A DNA stretch of 64,000 nt from an uncultured Tateyamaria sp. (GTDB lineage Bacteria > Pseudomonadota > Alphaproteobacteria > Rhodobacterales > Rhodobacteraceae): assembly GCF_947503385.1 (NCBI RefSeq), contig NZ_CANNDO010000006.1, positions 124,001 through 188,000 on the forward strand, read 5' to 3'. Shown piece after piece: positions 1-8,998 of this stretch (within the stretch, counting starts at the first letter, position 1; each line of letters begins with the position of its first letter). The notes under the pieces were generated by a model that made no database searches, had not been told where the DNA came from, and saw nothing but the letters and a program-made list of their open reading frames with translations. A program made the translations under genes and the position numbers.

Positions 1-1
1 G

Positions 2-454
2 GCCGCCTATTTCTATCACCTGACGCGCCGCCCGCTGGAGGTGGCGCTGACCGAATTGCTGAATGCCGCGCGCGGCAGGGAAATGCGTGTGGCGGTGCGT
101 GGTCAGGACGTGAGCCGTCTGGCGTGGCTGGACGAAAAGCTGTGGCTCTCGCCAGAGGACGGGTTTCTGCCGCATGGGTTGGCGGGCGGCGATCACGACG
201 CAGAGCAGCCTGTTCTTCTGACGACGGGTGCGACTACGAATGGGGCGACATGCCTGATGTCGGTGGACGGCGCAGAAGTATCCGCAGATGAGGTGCAGGC
301 ACTGGAGCGTGTCTGCGTTCTGTTCGATGGCAACGACGCAGCCGCGCTTGAGACCGCGCGGGGCCAGTGGAAGGCCCTGACCGGCGCGGGCGCGTCGGCG
401 CAGTACTGGTCAGAGGAAAGCGGCAAGTGGGAGAAAAAGGCGGAAAGCGGTTAG
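2..454 (+). CDS. holC: DNA polymerase III subunit chi, 5'-truncated
   Basis: The open frame enters from the window edge (first full codon at 2) and ends in TAG at 452-454, so the gene start is missing. The first visible residues read AAYFYHLTRRPLEVALTELL, the typical start of alphaproteobacterial HolC, so only a few N-terminal residues should be absent. HolC (chi) pairs with psi in the clamp-loader complex of the replicative polymerase and contacts single-stranded-DNA-binding protein. About 150 residues are visible, close to full length for the family. The stop overlaps the stop of the convergent protease gene at 451. Assignment rests on the N-terminal block and length. Confidence 0.85.
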   Translation, partial: AAYFYHLTRRPLEVALTELLNAARGREMRVAVRGQDVSRLAWLDEKLWLSPEDGFLPHGLAGGDHDAEQPVLLTTGATTNGATCLMSVDGAEVSADEVQALERVCVLFDGNDAAALETARGQWKALTGAGASAQYWSEESGKWEKKAESG

Positions 455-1029
455 CGCGTCAGCGTCAACTCGCCGCCGGTGATCTCGATCCGGCCCCAGC
501 GTTGCAGATACCCCATGCCGAGCAACGATTGATCCATCTCACCGCCGTTCACAACCGCATAGACATCGCGATCCTCGTAGGGGCCGATGGTCACGGTGTC
601 GAGACGGACAGGCGCGGTGCGCACCTCGCCATTCGCGGTGTTGGCGCGCCCCAGAAAATTCAGGGTGTCCGGGTCAAGGCCCGCGGCTGTCGCGGCCTCG
701 GTGGTCAGAACGATGTCGGTGGCACCGGTATCCACCACGAAACCAATGGGCGCGCCGTTGATGTCGAGCGTGAGGTAGTAGTGCCCGTCCCGGCTGCGCG
801 GGACAACCACCGATTCCTCATCGAACCGCGTTTGATTGGGATAGAGATCGTCCTGAATATCGCCCCAAAGCCCAACAGCTGCGATCACACCGATGAAAAT
901 CAGCACCCAGGTTGCGGCCATTTGCAGGGTCTGGCCCAACTTGAGTTTGTTGGTCAGCAAGAACCCCGCGCCAAGGAGCAGTCCAAAGGCACCGAGATAG
1001 ATCAGTTGGGCGATGTTGTCTGAACTCAT
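451..1029 (-). CDS. Membrane-anchored retropepsin-like aspartic protease (TIGR02281 type)
   Basis: 192 residues. Two hydrophobic segments at about residues 8-25 and 36-55 should anchor the protein in the inner membrane, followed by a retropepsin-type domain. The active-site motif VVDTGATDIV lies at about 98-107, with Asp100 as catalytic aspartate; such single-domain proteases work as dimers. Family members are conserved in alphaproteobacteria but their substrate is not established. The gene is convergent with holC (stops overlap) and starts 30 bp downstream of the MarC gene end, so the two may be cotranscribed. Confidence 0.8.
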   Translation of the reverse strand: MSSDNIAQLIYLGAFGLLLGAGFLLTNKLKLGQTLQMAATWVLIFIGVIAAVGLWGDIQDDLYPNQTRFDEESVVVPRSRDGHYYLTLDINGAPIGFVVDTGATDIVLTTEAATAAGLDPDTLNFLGRANTANGEVRTAPVRLDTVTIGPYEDRDVYAVVNGGEMDQSLLGMGYLQRWGRIEITGGELTLTR

Positions 1030-1059
1030 GCGGTCAATATAGGGTGGGACCGGGCAATG

Positions 1060-1686
1060 TCAGCCAGTGACAAAACCGAAATCCCGAAGACCGTCGAGAA
1101 CGAATTGGACGGAAAGTGCGGCCAGCAACATCCCGAGGAGCCGGGTGACGACGGTGATCCCGGTCTTGCCCAAAGCCTGCTCCAACATGCCTGCGGCCAG
1201 AAAGAGACCAAGACAGACACACAGCACAAGCGCAGTGATCGCCAGCACGAGCGCCAGCCCTTCCGCGCCGGGTGCCTGACCGGTCAGCAGGATCACCGAC
1301 GCGATGGAGCCGGGCCCTGCGATCAACGGAATGGCAAGCGGGAAGACGGAGGGATCATCCTCTGCCTCGGCACTGTCGCTTTGATCCTCGCGCCGCTTGG
1401 TGCGGCGTTCAAAGAGCATGTCGAGCGCGGTGAGAAACAGCAGGATGCCACCCGCGACGCGAAATGCGGGCATAGAAATGCCGATGAAGCCCAGCACCGC
1501 CTCGCCAAAAAGTGCGAAGACGACGAGGATGAGCATTCCAATGGCACAGGCGCGCAGCGCGATGGCGCGCCGCGCGCGGGGCGGGATGCCTTGGGTCAGC
1601 GCGACGAACAGCGGTGCCAGACCAATTGGGTCGATCACGACGAACATCGTGACAAAGGCGGTGATCAAAAAGGCCGTATCGATCAT
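1060..1686 (-). CDS. MarC family integral membrane protein
   Basis: 208 residues, almost entirely hydrophobic, with about six predicted membrane helices, the normal layout of the MarC (UPF0056) family. The N-terminal helix carries a conserved-looking VVIDPIGLAPLF stretch with the DP..P motif typical of MarC proteins. The hydrophilic segment rich in Glu/Asp near residues 113-130 is a cytoplasmic loop. The family's transport substrate is uncertain: the old link with multiple antibiotic resistance was withdrawn, and some members are called NAAT transporters. It is followed by the protease gene on the same strand. Confidence 0.85.
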   Translation of the reverse strand: MIDTAFLITAFVTMFVVIDPIGLAPLFVALTQGIPPRARRAIALRACAIGMLILVVFALFGEAVLGFIGISMPAFRVAGGILLFLTALDMLFERRTKRREDQSDSAEAEDDPSVFPLAIPLIAGPGSIASVILLTGQAPGAEGLALVLAITALVLCVCLGLFLAAGMLEQALGKTGITVVTRLLGMLLAALSVQFVLDGLRDFGFVTG

Positions 1687-1736
1687 GCGGTGTCCAAAAT
1701 GAGCGCCTGCGGCGCGCGCTATCTGTTTTTGTGAAT

Positions 1737-1782
1737 GGGGGCGCTGCCCCCAAACCCCCGTGGTATTTTTGGTCAGAAGAAG
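1737..1782. terminator. GGGGGC hairpin plus dispersed TTTTTGGTCAGAAG element between two minus-strand genes
   Basis: GGGGGC (1737-1742), loop GCT, GCCCCC (1746-1751) forms a perfect 6-bp hairpin. It is followed by a 21-base sequence (1762-1782) whose reverse complement recurs with one mismatch at 54595-54615. The same hairpin design recurs at 52433-52447 and 58457-58471. It lies just past the 3' end of the ABC-F gene on the minus strand and upstream of marC, so a transcription terminator or mRNA 3'-end role is likely. This is inferred from location and structure. Confidence 0.5.
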
Positions 1783-1783
1783 T

Positions 1784-3631
1784 TCAGGCGCGTTCGGCGG
1801 TTTCCAGTTTTTCCATGTCCTGCATCCACAGGGTTTCGGCGCGGTTCAGGGCGTTCATCACCTCGGCATATTTCTTTTGCCAGACCTCCATTTCGCCGAT
1901 GTTGGCGTCCTCGTAGAGATCAGGATCGGCGAGTTTGTCGGCGAGTTTGTCGCGCATCTGATTGAGTTTTTCGAGCCGCGCTTCGGATTTGCGGACCTCG
2001 GAGCGCAGGGCGAGGATGGCGTCGCGGGACGGTTTTTTGGGTTTGGGTGCGTCCGTTTTGGCCTGTTTTGGCGGTTTGCCATCGCTCAGCAGCAGTTGGC
2101 GGTAGCTTTCGAGGTCATCCTCGTACGGGGTGACGGTGCCGTCTGAGACCAGCCACAGCCGGTCAGCCACCAGTTCCAACAGGTGCATGTCGTGGCTGAC
2201 GAGGATCACGGCGCCGGTGTAGTTGGTCAGTGCTTCGACCAGCGCCTCGCGGCTTTCTATGTCGAGGTGGTTGGTGGGCTCGTCGAGGATCAGCATGTGC
2301 GGCGCGTCCAACGTGGCCAGCAACAGCGACAGGCGCGCCTTTTGTCCGCCTGAAAGCTTGCCCACGTTGGTGTCGGCCTGATCCGCCATCAGGCCGAAGC
2401 CCGACAGGCGCGCACGCCATTTGGCCGGGCTTTCGGTCGGGCGTTCGCGGCGCAGATGGTCCAGCGGGGTTTCGTCGATATGCAGTTCGTCCACCTGATG
2501 CTGGGCGAAATAGCCGATCCGCAGTTTGGACGAACGGGTGATTTTGCCGGACAGTTTCGGCAGCCGGTCGCTGAGCAGTTTCGACAGGGTGGATTTGCCC
2601 ATACCATTGCGGCCCAAAAGTGCGATCCGGTCGTCCTGATCAATGCGCAGGGACAGGCGGCTGAGCACGGTGGTGTCGCCGTAGCCGGTGGATGCGCCGT
2701 CAAGGTGGACAATGGGCGGCGACAGTTCCTCGGGGTTGGGGAAATCAAAGCGTTTCAGCCCCGCCTCTTGCGGCGAGGTGATCGGTTGCATCTTGGACAG
2801 TGCCTTGAGGCGCGACTGGGCCTGTTTCGCCTTGTCCGCCTTGTACCGGAACCGGTCCACATAGGATTGCAGGTGGGCGCGGCGGGCCTCTTGCTTTTTG
2901 GCCATGGATGCGGCCAGCGCCAGTTTTTCGGCGCGCTGGCGGGCGAATTGATCATAGGGGCCGGAATAGTAGGTCAGCTTGCGGTCTTCGAGGTGCAGGA
3001 TGCTGCCGACGGCACGGTTCAGGAGGCCGCGGTCGTGGCTGATGATGATGACCGTGTGGGGATATTTGGCAAGATAGGCTTCGAGCCAGAGCGCGCCTTC
3101 GAGGTCGAGATAGTTGGTCGGTTCATCAAGCAGCAGCAGGTCGGGTTGTGAAAACAGAACCGCCGCGAGCGCCACGCGCATCCGCCAGCCACCGGAAAAG
3201 TCGGAACAGGGCCGTGCCTGATCGGGCGTGTCGAAACCGAGACCCTTGAGGATCGTGGCAGCGCGCGCCTCGGCGGACCACGCGTCGATATCGGCAAGCC
3301 GCGTTTGTATTTCTGCGATGCGGGCGGGGTCATCGCTGTCTTCGGCCAGCAGGGCCGCGCGTTCGGTGTCGGCGGCCAGCACCGTGTCGAGCAGGCTGAT
3401 GTCGCTGGACGGTGCTTCCTGAGAGACGCCGCCGATACGCGCGCGGGAGGGCAGGCCGATGCTGCCCGATTCCAGCGCCAGTTCGCCTCGGATCAGGCGG
3501 AAGAGCGTCGTTTTGCCTGTCCCGTTGCGCCCGACAAGGCCGACCTTGTGACCTTCGGGGATGACGGCGCTGGCGCCCTCGAACAGAGGGCGGCCCGCGA
3601 TGGCGTAGGTGATATCGTTGATGCGCAGCAT
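1784..3631 (-). CDS. ABC-F family ATPase (Uup/YheS-like translation factor)
   Basis: 615 residues with two ABC ATPase domains in one chain and no membrane segment, as in ABC-F proteins that act on the ribosome rather than in transport. The first Walker A (GRNGTGKTT, about residues 35-43) and signature [11 protein letters not shown], and the second Walker A (GRNGMGKST) and signature [11 protein letters not shown], are intact. A charged coiled-coil tail at about 530-615 resembles the C-terminal domain of Uup/YheS. I start it at ATG 3629-3631 ([10 protein letters not shown]), where ABC-F proteins normally begin; an upstream in-frame start would add 12 unsupported residues. The exact subfamily is not resolved. 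Confidence 0.88.
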   Translation of the reverse strand: MLRINDITYAIAGRPLFEGASAVIPEGHKVGLVGRNGTGKTTLFRLIRGELALESGSIGLPSRARIGGVSQEAPSSDISLLDTVLAADTERAALLAEDSDDPARIAEIQTRLADIDAWSAEARAATILKGLGFDTPDQARPCSDFSGGWRMRVALAAVLFSQPDLLLLDEPTNYLDLEGALWLEAYLAKYPHTVIIISHDRGLLNRAVGSILHLEDRKLTYYSGPYDQFARQRAEKLALAASMAKKQEARRAHLQSYVDRFRYKADKAKQAQSRLKALSKMQPITSPQEAGLKRFDFPNPEELSPPIVHLDGASTGYGDTTVLSRLSLRIDQDDRIALLGRNGMGKSTLSKLLSDRLPKLSGKITRSSKLRIGYFAQHQVDELHIDETPLDHLRRERPTESPAKWRARLSGFGLMADQADTNVGKLSGGQKARLSLLLATLDAPHMLILDEPTNHLDIESREALVEALTNYTGAVILVSHDMHLLELVADRLWLVSDGTVTPYEDDLESYRQLLLSDGKPPKQAKTDAPKPKKPSRDAILALRSEVRKSEARLEKLNQMRDKLADKLADPDLYEDANIGEMEVWQKKYAEVMNALNRAETLWMQDMEKLETAERA

Positions 3632-3756
3632 GGCTGCCCATGTGCCGCAGTGCGGCGCTTGCGTCAATCGCCGCTTTCCAAGCGGTTGGCCCCATGGTAG
3701 GCGGGCCGCGATTCAGGCACCTGACCGCCAGGTGCTGTCCAGACAGGAGACACCCC

Positions 3757-4179
3757 ATGGCCCTTGAGCGCACATTCTCGATCATCAAGCCCGATGCAAC
3801 CCGCCGCAACCTCACCGGTGCGATCAACGCCAAGTTCGAAGAGGCTGGCCTGCGTATCGTCGCGCAAAAGCGCATCCACCTGACCAAAGCGCAGGCAGGC
3901 GTGTTTTACGCCGTGCACGCAGAACGTCCGTTTTATGACGAACTGTGCGAATTCATGGCCTCCGCACCGATCGTGGCGCAGGTTCTCGAGGGTGAAGGCG
4001 CCATCGCCAAGAACCGCGAAGTCATGGGTGCCACAAACCCTGCCGATGCAGCGCCCGGCACAATCCGTGCCGAGTTTGCCGAAAGCGTTGGCGAAAACTC
4101 CGTCCACGGGTCGGACGCGCCCGAGACGGCGGCGGTCGAGATTGCCTATTTCTTCTCCGGTCTGGAACTGGTCGGTTAA
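3757..4179 (+). CDS. ndk: Nucleoside diphosphate kinase
   Basis: 140 residues, the standard length. Ndk transfers the gamma phosphate of ATP to nucleoside diphosphates through a phosphohistidine. The opening [10 protein letters not shown], the motif [14 protein letters not shown] (91-104) and the catalytic motif NSVHGSD with His117 are all present. A CAGGAGA ribosome binding site lies about 8 bases before the ATG, which decides this start over longer in-frame options. It is a single-gene unit, divergent from the ABC-F gene and closed by a strong terminator. Confidence 0.98.
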   Translation: MALERTFSIIKPDATRRNLTGAINAKFEEAGLRIVAQKRIHLTKAQAGVFYAVHAERPFYDELCEFMASAPIVAQVLEGEGAIAKNREVMGATNPADAAPGTIRAEFAESVGENSVHGSDAPETAAVEIAYFFSGLELVG

Positions 4180-4204
4180 GCCTTTTTGACACCTGATGTC
4201 TTGT

Positions 4205-4242
4205 ATGGCCGCGCCCGGGCTTTCGGGCGCGGCCATTTTTTT
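4205..4242 (+). terminator. Rho-independent terminator of ndk
   Basis: A 13-bp perfect stem (4205-4217 with 4224-4236) around a six-base loop is followed by six T residues, 26 bases after the ndk stop. Confidence 0.92.
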
Positions 4243-4260
4243 GCGCCGTGTTGGCCGGGA

Positions 4261-5583
4261 TCAGTCGAGGACGGATTTCACCGCGCGGGATAGCTTGGCC
4301 ACCAATTCGTCAATCTGGTCGTCGTCGATGATAAAGGGCGGGGCCAGCAGCACGTGATCGCCGTGTTTGCCGTCCCGTGTGCCTGCCATTGGATAGCAGA
4401 TCAGCCCGGCGTCGAACGCGGCGGCCTTGATGCGCGGGGCAACCTTGAGGTCGGGGGCAAAGGGCGATTTTGTGGCGCGGTCAGCCACCAGTTCGACGCC
4501 CTGAAACAGCCCGCGCCCCCGGATGTCACCCACATGCGGGTGCTGGCCGAACGTGTCCTGCAACGCCTTGCACAGCCGATCGCCACGTGCGGCCACACCA
4601 GCCGCCAGACCACCGGTTGTCAGTTTGGTCAGAACGGTGCGGGCGGCGGCGGCGGCGACGGGGTGACCCAGATAGGTGTGACCATGCTGGAAAAAGCCGC
4701 TGCCGTTTTCGATGGCGGCATAGATGGTGGCACTGCAGAGCATTGCGCCGATGGGCTGATAACCCGCGCCCAGCCCTTTGGCGATACACAGGATGTCGGG
4801 CGCGATGCCGTCAGCGTCACAGGCAAAAAGGTGTCCCGTCCGCCCCATGCCGCACATCACCTCGTCGAGGATCAGGAGCACGCCGTAGCGGTCGCAAATC
4901 TCGCGGATGCGCTTGTAATACCCCTCGACCGCAGGCACGGCGCCCATCGTCGCGCCGACCACGGGCTCGGCCATGAATGCCATAACGGTATCCGGCCCCA
5001 GCCGCAGTATCTCGTCCTCAAGGTCCTGTGCAGCGCGCTGACCGTAGTCAAAGGCCGTCTCGTCCGCGCGCCGGTCAATGTATTCGTAACAGGGCGCAAT
5101 ATGGCTCACGTCGATCAGCAGCGGCGCGAATTGTTCGCGTCGCCACGCATTGCCACCCGCCGCCAGCGCCCCCAGCGTGTTGCCGTGATAGCTTTGGCGG
5201 CGTGCAATCAGGTGCCGCCGCTGGGGCTGGCCCGTTTCGACAAAGTATTGGCGGGCGAGCTTGACGGCGGCCTCGGTCGCCTCGGACCCGCCCGAGACGA
5301 GGTAGACGCGGTCCAGACCCTGCGGCGCATGTGCAATCAGCAAATCGGCCAGCGCCTCGGCGGGTTCAGAGGTAAAAAACCCGGTATGGGCAAAGGACAT
5401 TTCCGCCGCCTGCGCCTGCACGGCTGCGATGACATCCGCATCGCCGTGGCCAAGGCAGGACACAGCGGCCCCGCCGGAGCCATCGAGATACGCTTTGCCG
5501 GTTTCGTCATAAAGATACACACCTGCGCCGCGCACGGCGCGGGGCGGGGTGGATTTGGTATGGCGGGGAAAGATGTGGGACAT
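4261..5583 (-). CDS. Class III PLP-dependent aminotransferase
   Basis: 440 residues with the class III (omega-aminotransferase) fold. The phosphate-binding SGGSEATEAAVKLAR stretch (97-111), SYHGNTLGAL (131-140), the ILDEV motif (Asp240 should bind the pyridine nitrogen) and CIAKGLGAGYQP with PLP lysine Lys269 are visible. Family members move amino groups from omega-amino acids or amines to pyruvate or 2-oxoglutarate; the substrate cannot be read here. It lies 23 bp downstream of the DMGDH-type oxidoreductase on the same strand, suggesting a two-gene operon for catabolism of an amine or N-methylated amino acid. Confidence 0.9.
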   Translation of the reverse strand: MSHIFPRHTKSTPPRAVRGAGVYLYDETGKAYLDGSGGAAVSCLGHGDADVIAAVQAQAAEMSFAHTGFFTSEPAEALADLLIAHAPQGLDRVYLVSGGSEATEAAVKLARQYFVETGQPQRRHLIARRQSYHGNTLGALAAGGNAWRREQFAPLLIDVSHIAPCYEYIDRRADETAFDYGQRAAQDLEDEILRLGPDTVMAFMAEPVVGATMGAVPAVEGYYKRIREICDRYGVLLILDEVMCGMGRTGHLFACDADGIAPDILCIAKGLGAGYQPIGAMLCSATIYAAIENGSGFFQHGHTYLGHPVAAAAARTVLTKLTTGGLAAGVAARGDRLCKALQDTFGQHPHVGDIRGRGLFQGVELVADRATKSPFAPDLKVAPRIKAAAFDAGLICYPMAGTRDGKHGDHVLLAPPFIIDDDQIDELVAKLSRAVKSVLD

Positions 5584-5606
5584 GGGTCAGGCTCCTTGGA
5601 GCGGGG

Positions 5607-7985
5607 TCAGGGGCGCATCCGTGCGCCGTCAGGATCAAACAGGGGGCCAATGGTGACGGTTGCGTCATAGAGCGTGCGGGCAATGTCGACCTGCACGCGC
5701 TGTCCGTCGGCAAGGCCCGGTGCATGGCCAAGGGCAACCGGTGCGTTCACACGGAACCCGTAGGTGGCTGTCGTCGTCTGGCCAACGATGCTGCCATCCG
5801 CGTGGATCGGTTCATGGCCAAGGGGCACGGCGTCTTGATCGTCAAAGCGCAGCGACACGACATGCGACAGCGCACCGTCACTGCGCCGCTGGGCCAGCGC
5901 ATCCGCGCCGATGAAACCACCCCGTTTGCGGGTCGCAAAATCCAGCCCCGCCTCGACCGGGGACACGTCGCTGTCCAATTCGTGGCCCATGGCGCAGAAC
6001 CCCTTTTCCACGCGCATGGATGTCTGGGCATAAAGGCCTGCGGGCCGTGCGCCGGCTGCAGTGAGTGCGGCGTAGATCGCCGCCGCATTTTCGGCCTTCA
6101 TCGTGATCTCCCATCCGGCCTCTCCGACATAGGACATGCGCGCGGCGCGCACATGTTTGCCCGCGATATGGGCAGGGCCAACCTTGAAATAGCCCAGATC
6201 GTTCAGTTCTGACGCGCCTGTTTCGGTGACGATCCGTGCCGCGTCTGGCCCCATAAGGGCAAGGACGGCGTAGGCTTCGGTGGTGTCCTGAAGGGTCACG
6301 TTGAACCCGTCGCTGTGCCGCGCAAGCCACGCAAGGTCGCGCTTGATCGCTGTGGTGCCGACAATCAGGCGGTAGTGATCGGGCGCGATGCGCTGTGCGG
6401 TCAAATCGCTTTCAAAAGTGCCGCGGTGGTTCAGCATCGCGGTGTAGATCACGGAGCCGGGCGCGCGTGCCATGTGACCCGCACAGACATGCAACAAGAA
6501 GGCTTCGGCGTCCGGGCCGGTTACGTCGATCTTGCCAAAGGATGAGGCGTCAAAGATCGCGGCAGCCTCGTGCGCGGCCTGCACCTCGCGCGCAACCGCG
6601 TCGTGCCACGCGGGGCGGTCAAAGGTCAGTCGCTTTGGTGCATCCCCAAAGTAAAGCGGGCGTTCCCAGCCGTAGAACTGTCCATTGACCGCGCCCGCAG
6701 CCGCATACCGGTCGTGCAACGGCAGTTTACGCAGATTGCGTGCTGTCTGTAGCTGGCGTCCGGGAAAAGGCACCTCGTAATGCGTGCCAAGAATTTCAGG
6801 CGCGCGGGCCATCAGGTGGTCGACCGAGTTGAACACGGGCGCGAACCGTTTGGCATCGGCTTCGCTCAGGTCATAGGCGGTGTGCCCGTGCACGATCTGG
6901 TGGGCGAGGTTCATGCCCGCGCCACCACCTGCCGCCACACCCATTGAATTCATGCCGCAGCCCAGAAACAGCCCGCGCGTTTCCGCGGTTTCACCCAGCA
7001 TAAAGGACCCGTCGGGAGTAAAGCTCTCTGGACCGTTCAGCAGCATCTTGACCTCCGCTGTTTCCAGCCCCGGCAATCGGTGCAGGGCCTTGTGCATCAT
7101 CGGCTCGAAATGGTCCCAATCCTCGGGCAGCAGGCCAAAGGCAAAGCTGTCGTCCAGCACGCCGGGCGCGATGGGTTTGCCCATGGGTTCAAAACACCCC
7201 ACCAGCAGCCCGCCGGAATCGTCGCGGATATAAAGGTAATTGTCATGATCGCTGAGCGTGGGCAGATTGCCGGTGATCCCGTCGATGGGCTTGGTCAGCA
7301 GGTAGAAATGTTCACAGGCGAGCAGCGGCACTTCGGCCCCGGCCATGGCGCCCACCTCCCGCGACCACAGGCCCGTGCACAGCGCGATGGCATCGCACAT
7401 CACAGTGCCTTGCGTGGTCTCGACCCCTTTGATGCGGCCATTTTCTGTAAGGATACCGGTGACACCTGTATCTTCGAACAGCTTTGCCCCTAGCGCTTTG
7501 GCCCCTTTGACCAGCGCCGCGCACACATCCGAGGGCGACACGCGCCCATCCTCGGGCGACCAGACTGCACCGATCACGTCGTTGGCGTTCATCAGGGGCC
7601 AACGTGCTTTGGCTTCGTCCGGTGTGATGGACGTGGCAGCGATGCCATAGGCGTGGGCCAGCGCCTCTTGTCGCCGGATCAGGGTCAGGCGGTCGGAATT
7701 GGTGGCGAGCGACAGCGACCCTTCCTGTATCCACCCCACGGACTGTCCCGTCTCGGCCTCAAGCTGGCTGTAAAGGTCCACGGAATACTGGATCATGCGG
7801 GTGAGATTTCGCGACGAGCGCAGCGCGCGCACCTGAGCGGCGGAATGCCACGTGGTGCCGGATGTCAGCTTGTTCCGCTCCAGCAGGATCGCGTCGGCAC
7901 CGAACTTGGCCAAATGGTACAGGGTCGAGCAGCCCATAATACCGCCACCGATGACAACAACCGACGCATGAGAGGGCAGGGACAT
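5607..7985 (-). CDS. FAD-dependent oxidoreductase with GcvT domain (dimethylglycine/sarcosine dehydrogenase type)
   Basis: 792 residues. The N-terminal half is a DAO-type FAD oxidoreductase: dinucleotide motif VVIGGGIMGCSTLYHL near residue 8, and TSGTTWHSA near 45, where the His is the covalent flavin site in dimethylglycine dehydrogenases. The C-terminal half is a folate-binding GcvT/aminomethyltransferase domain (TSMRVEKGFCAMGHELD region). Such enzymes oxidise N-methyl groups of glycine derivatives and pass the one-carbon unit to tetrahydrofolate. I chose ATG 7983-7985; the best AGGAGAG lies about 22 bases upstream and nearly abuts an in-frame TTG at 8006, so the start is uncertain. It is divergent from the rpiR gene across two inverted repeats. 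Confidence 0.88.
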   Translation of the reverse strand: MSLPSHASVVVIGGGIMGCSTLYHLAKFGADAILLERNKLTSGTTWHSAAQVRALRSSRNLTRMIQYSVDLYSQLEAETGQSVGWIQEGSLSLATNSDRLTLIRRQEALAHAYGIAATSITPDEAKARWPLMNANDVIGAVWSPEDGRVSPSDVCAALVKGAKALGAKLFEDTGVTGILTENGRIKGVETTQGTVMCDAIALCTGLWSREVGAMAGAEVPLLACEHFYLLTKPIDGITGNLPTLSDHDNYLYIRDDSGGLLVGCFEPMGKPIAPGVLDDSFAFGLLPEDWDHFEPMMHKALHRLPGLETAEVKMLLNGPESFTPDGSFMLGETAETRGLFLGCGMNSMGVAAGGGAGMNLAHQIVHGHTAYDLSEADAKRFAPVFNSVDHLMARAPEILGTHYEVPFPGRQLQTARNLRKLPLHDRYAAAGAVNGQFYGWERPLYFGDAPKRLTFDRPAWHDAVAREVQAAHEAAAIFDASSFGKIDVTGPDAEAFLLHVCAGHMARAPGSVIYTAMLNHRGTFESDLTAQRIAPDHYRLIVGTTAIKRDLAWLARHSDGFNVTLQDTTEAYAVLALMGPDAARIVTETGASELNDLGYFKVGPAHIAGKHVRAARMSYVGEAGWEITMKAENAAAIYAALTAAGARPAGLYAQTSMRVEKGFCAMGHELDSDVSPVEAGLDFATRKRGGFIGADALAQRRSDGALSHVVSLRFDDQDAVPLGHEPIHADGSIVGQTTTATYGFRVNAPVALGHAPGLADGQRVQVDIARTLYDATVTIGPLFDPDGARMRP

Positions 7986-8016
7986 GGCGCAAATCCGTAT
8001 TTTCAATCTCTCCTTT

Positions 8017-8073
8017 TGAAACACGCGTTTCACGCGTTGACAACTCTCAAAACAGTTGAAACAGTCCGTTTCA
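8017..8073. promoter_or_regulatory. Two inverted-repeat operators for the RpiR regulator
   Basis: TGAAAC-N4-GTTTCA (8017-8032) and TGAAAC-N5-GTTTCA (8057-8073) have identical 6-bp half-sites with centres 40-41 bp apart, in the 106-bp divergent promoter region between the oxidoreductase and rpiR genes. Dyads of this kind with TGAAA/TTTCA arms are usual for RpiR-family binding. Assignment to this regulator is inferred from position. Confidence 0.7.
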
Positions 8074-8091
8074 CCAAAAAGGGGGACGCGC

Positions 8092-8964
8092 GTGACCGAA
8101 ACGGCCACGATCGAAGAGCGGATCAGTCGCAATTATGCCGGGCTGAGCGACAAGTTGCAGGTTGCAGCCGATTTCGTCGCGGACAATCCCATCGACATTG
8201 CCACCCGGTCCCTGCGGTCCCTTGCCAGCACCAGCGGCGTATCGCCCGCAACATTTTCGCGTTTGGCGCGTGCGCTGGGGTATCACGACTATGAACAAAT
8301 GCGCGAAGATGGTCGCGTCGCGATGGGACGCAAGATGGCGTCCTTTTCCGAACGGGCCCACGCGCTGCGCGCCAAGGCGACGCCTCCGGATGCGGATGTG
8401 TTCCTGCACCGGCAGGCCGCGGCCTGCATCGCCAATATCGAATATCTCGACCGCGACATTACCAATGACAGCCTCGAAGCGGCGGTGGAGACATTGCACG
8501 CTGCGGGCCATGTCCTGCTTGTCGGATCGCAGGGGTCGTCGGGCTTTGTCGACTACTTTGGTTATCTGGCTCACTGGTTCAGCCCCAACTGGTCCGTTGC
8601 GGGGCGCAACGGCACGACGCTGGCGGCGACGATGGCGCGGCTGGGGCCGGGCGACGCTGTCTTGGCGATTTCCAAGGCACCCTATGCGCGCCGCACCATT
8701 TCGGCACTGCAAGCGGCGCGGGATCTGGGTGTGCCGTCCATCGTAATCACCGACAGCCACACCTCACCGGCGCTGGCTTTTGCATCACAGAGCTTTGTGG
8801 TGCCCACCGAAAGCCCGCAATTCTTTTCGTCCTATGCTGCCACGCTTGTGTTGATCGAAACGATCATCACAATGCTACTTGCGCGGGCAGGCGACAATGC
8901 CGAGGACATGATCCGCGACGCGGAGAACCAAATTCACGCTCTGGGAGAGACCTGGACCCCGTGA
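8092..8964 (+). CDS. RpiR family transcriptional regulator (HTH + SIS domain)
   Basis: 290 residues from GTG 8092, which sits behind a GGGGGA ribosome binding site. The N-terminal 80 residues form the RpiR helix-turn-helix (SLRSLASTSGVSPATFSRLARALGY). A SIS sugar-isomerase-like domain at about 120-250 (HVLLVGSQGSSGFVDYFG and VLAISKAPYARRT) should bind a phosphorylated or carboxylated effector. It is divergent from the oxidoreductase-aminotransferase pair and followed after 34 bp by the TAXI-TRAP genes, so it likely controls both. A longer TTG start at 8056 would run through the second operator and is less likely. Confidence 0.9.
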   Translation: MTETATIEERISRNYAGLSDKLQVAADFVADNPIDIATRSLRSLASTSGVSPATFSRLARALGYHDYEQMREDGRVAMGRKMASFSERAHALRAKATPPDADVFLHRQAAACIANIEYLDRDITNDSLEAAVETLHAAGHVLLVGSQGSSGFVDYFGYLAHWFSPNWSVAGRNGTTLAATMARLGPGDAVLAISKAPYARRTISALQAARDLGVPSIVITDSHTSPALAFASQSFVVPTESPQFFSSYAATLVLIETIITMLLARAGDNAEDMIRDAENQIHALGETWTP

Positions 8965-8998
8965 TGACACCCGCAAACCAATGAACAGGGAGACACTC

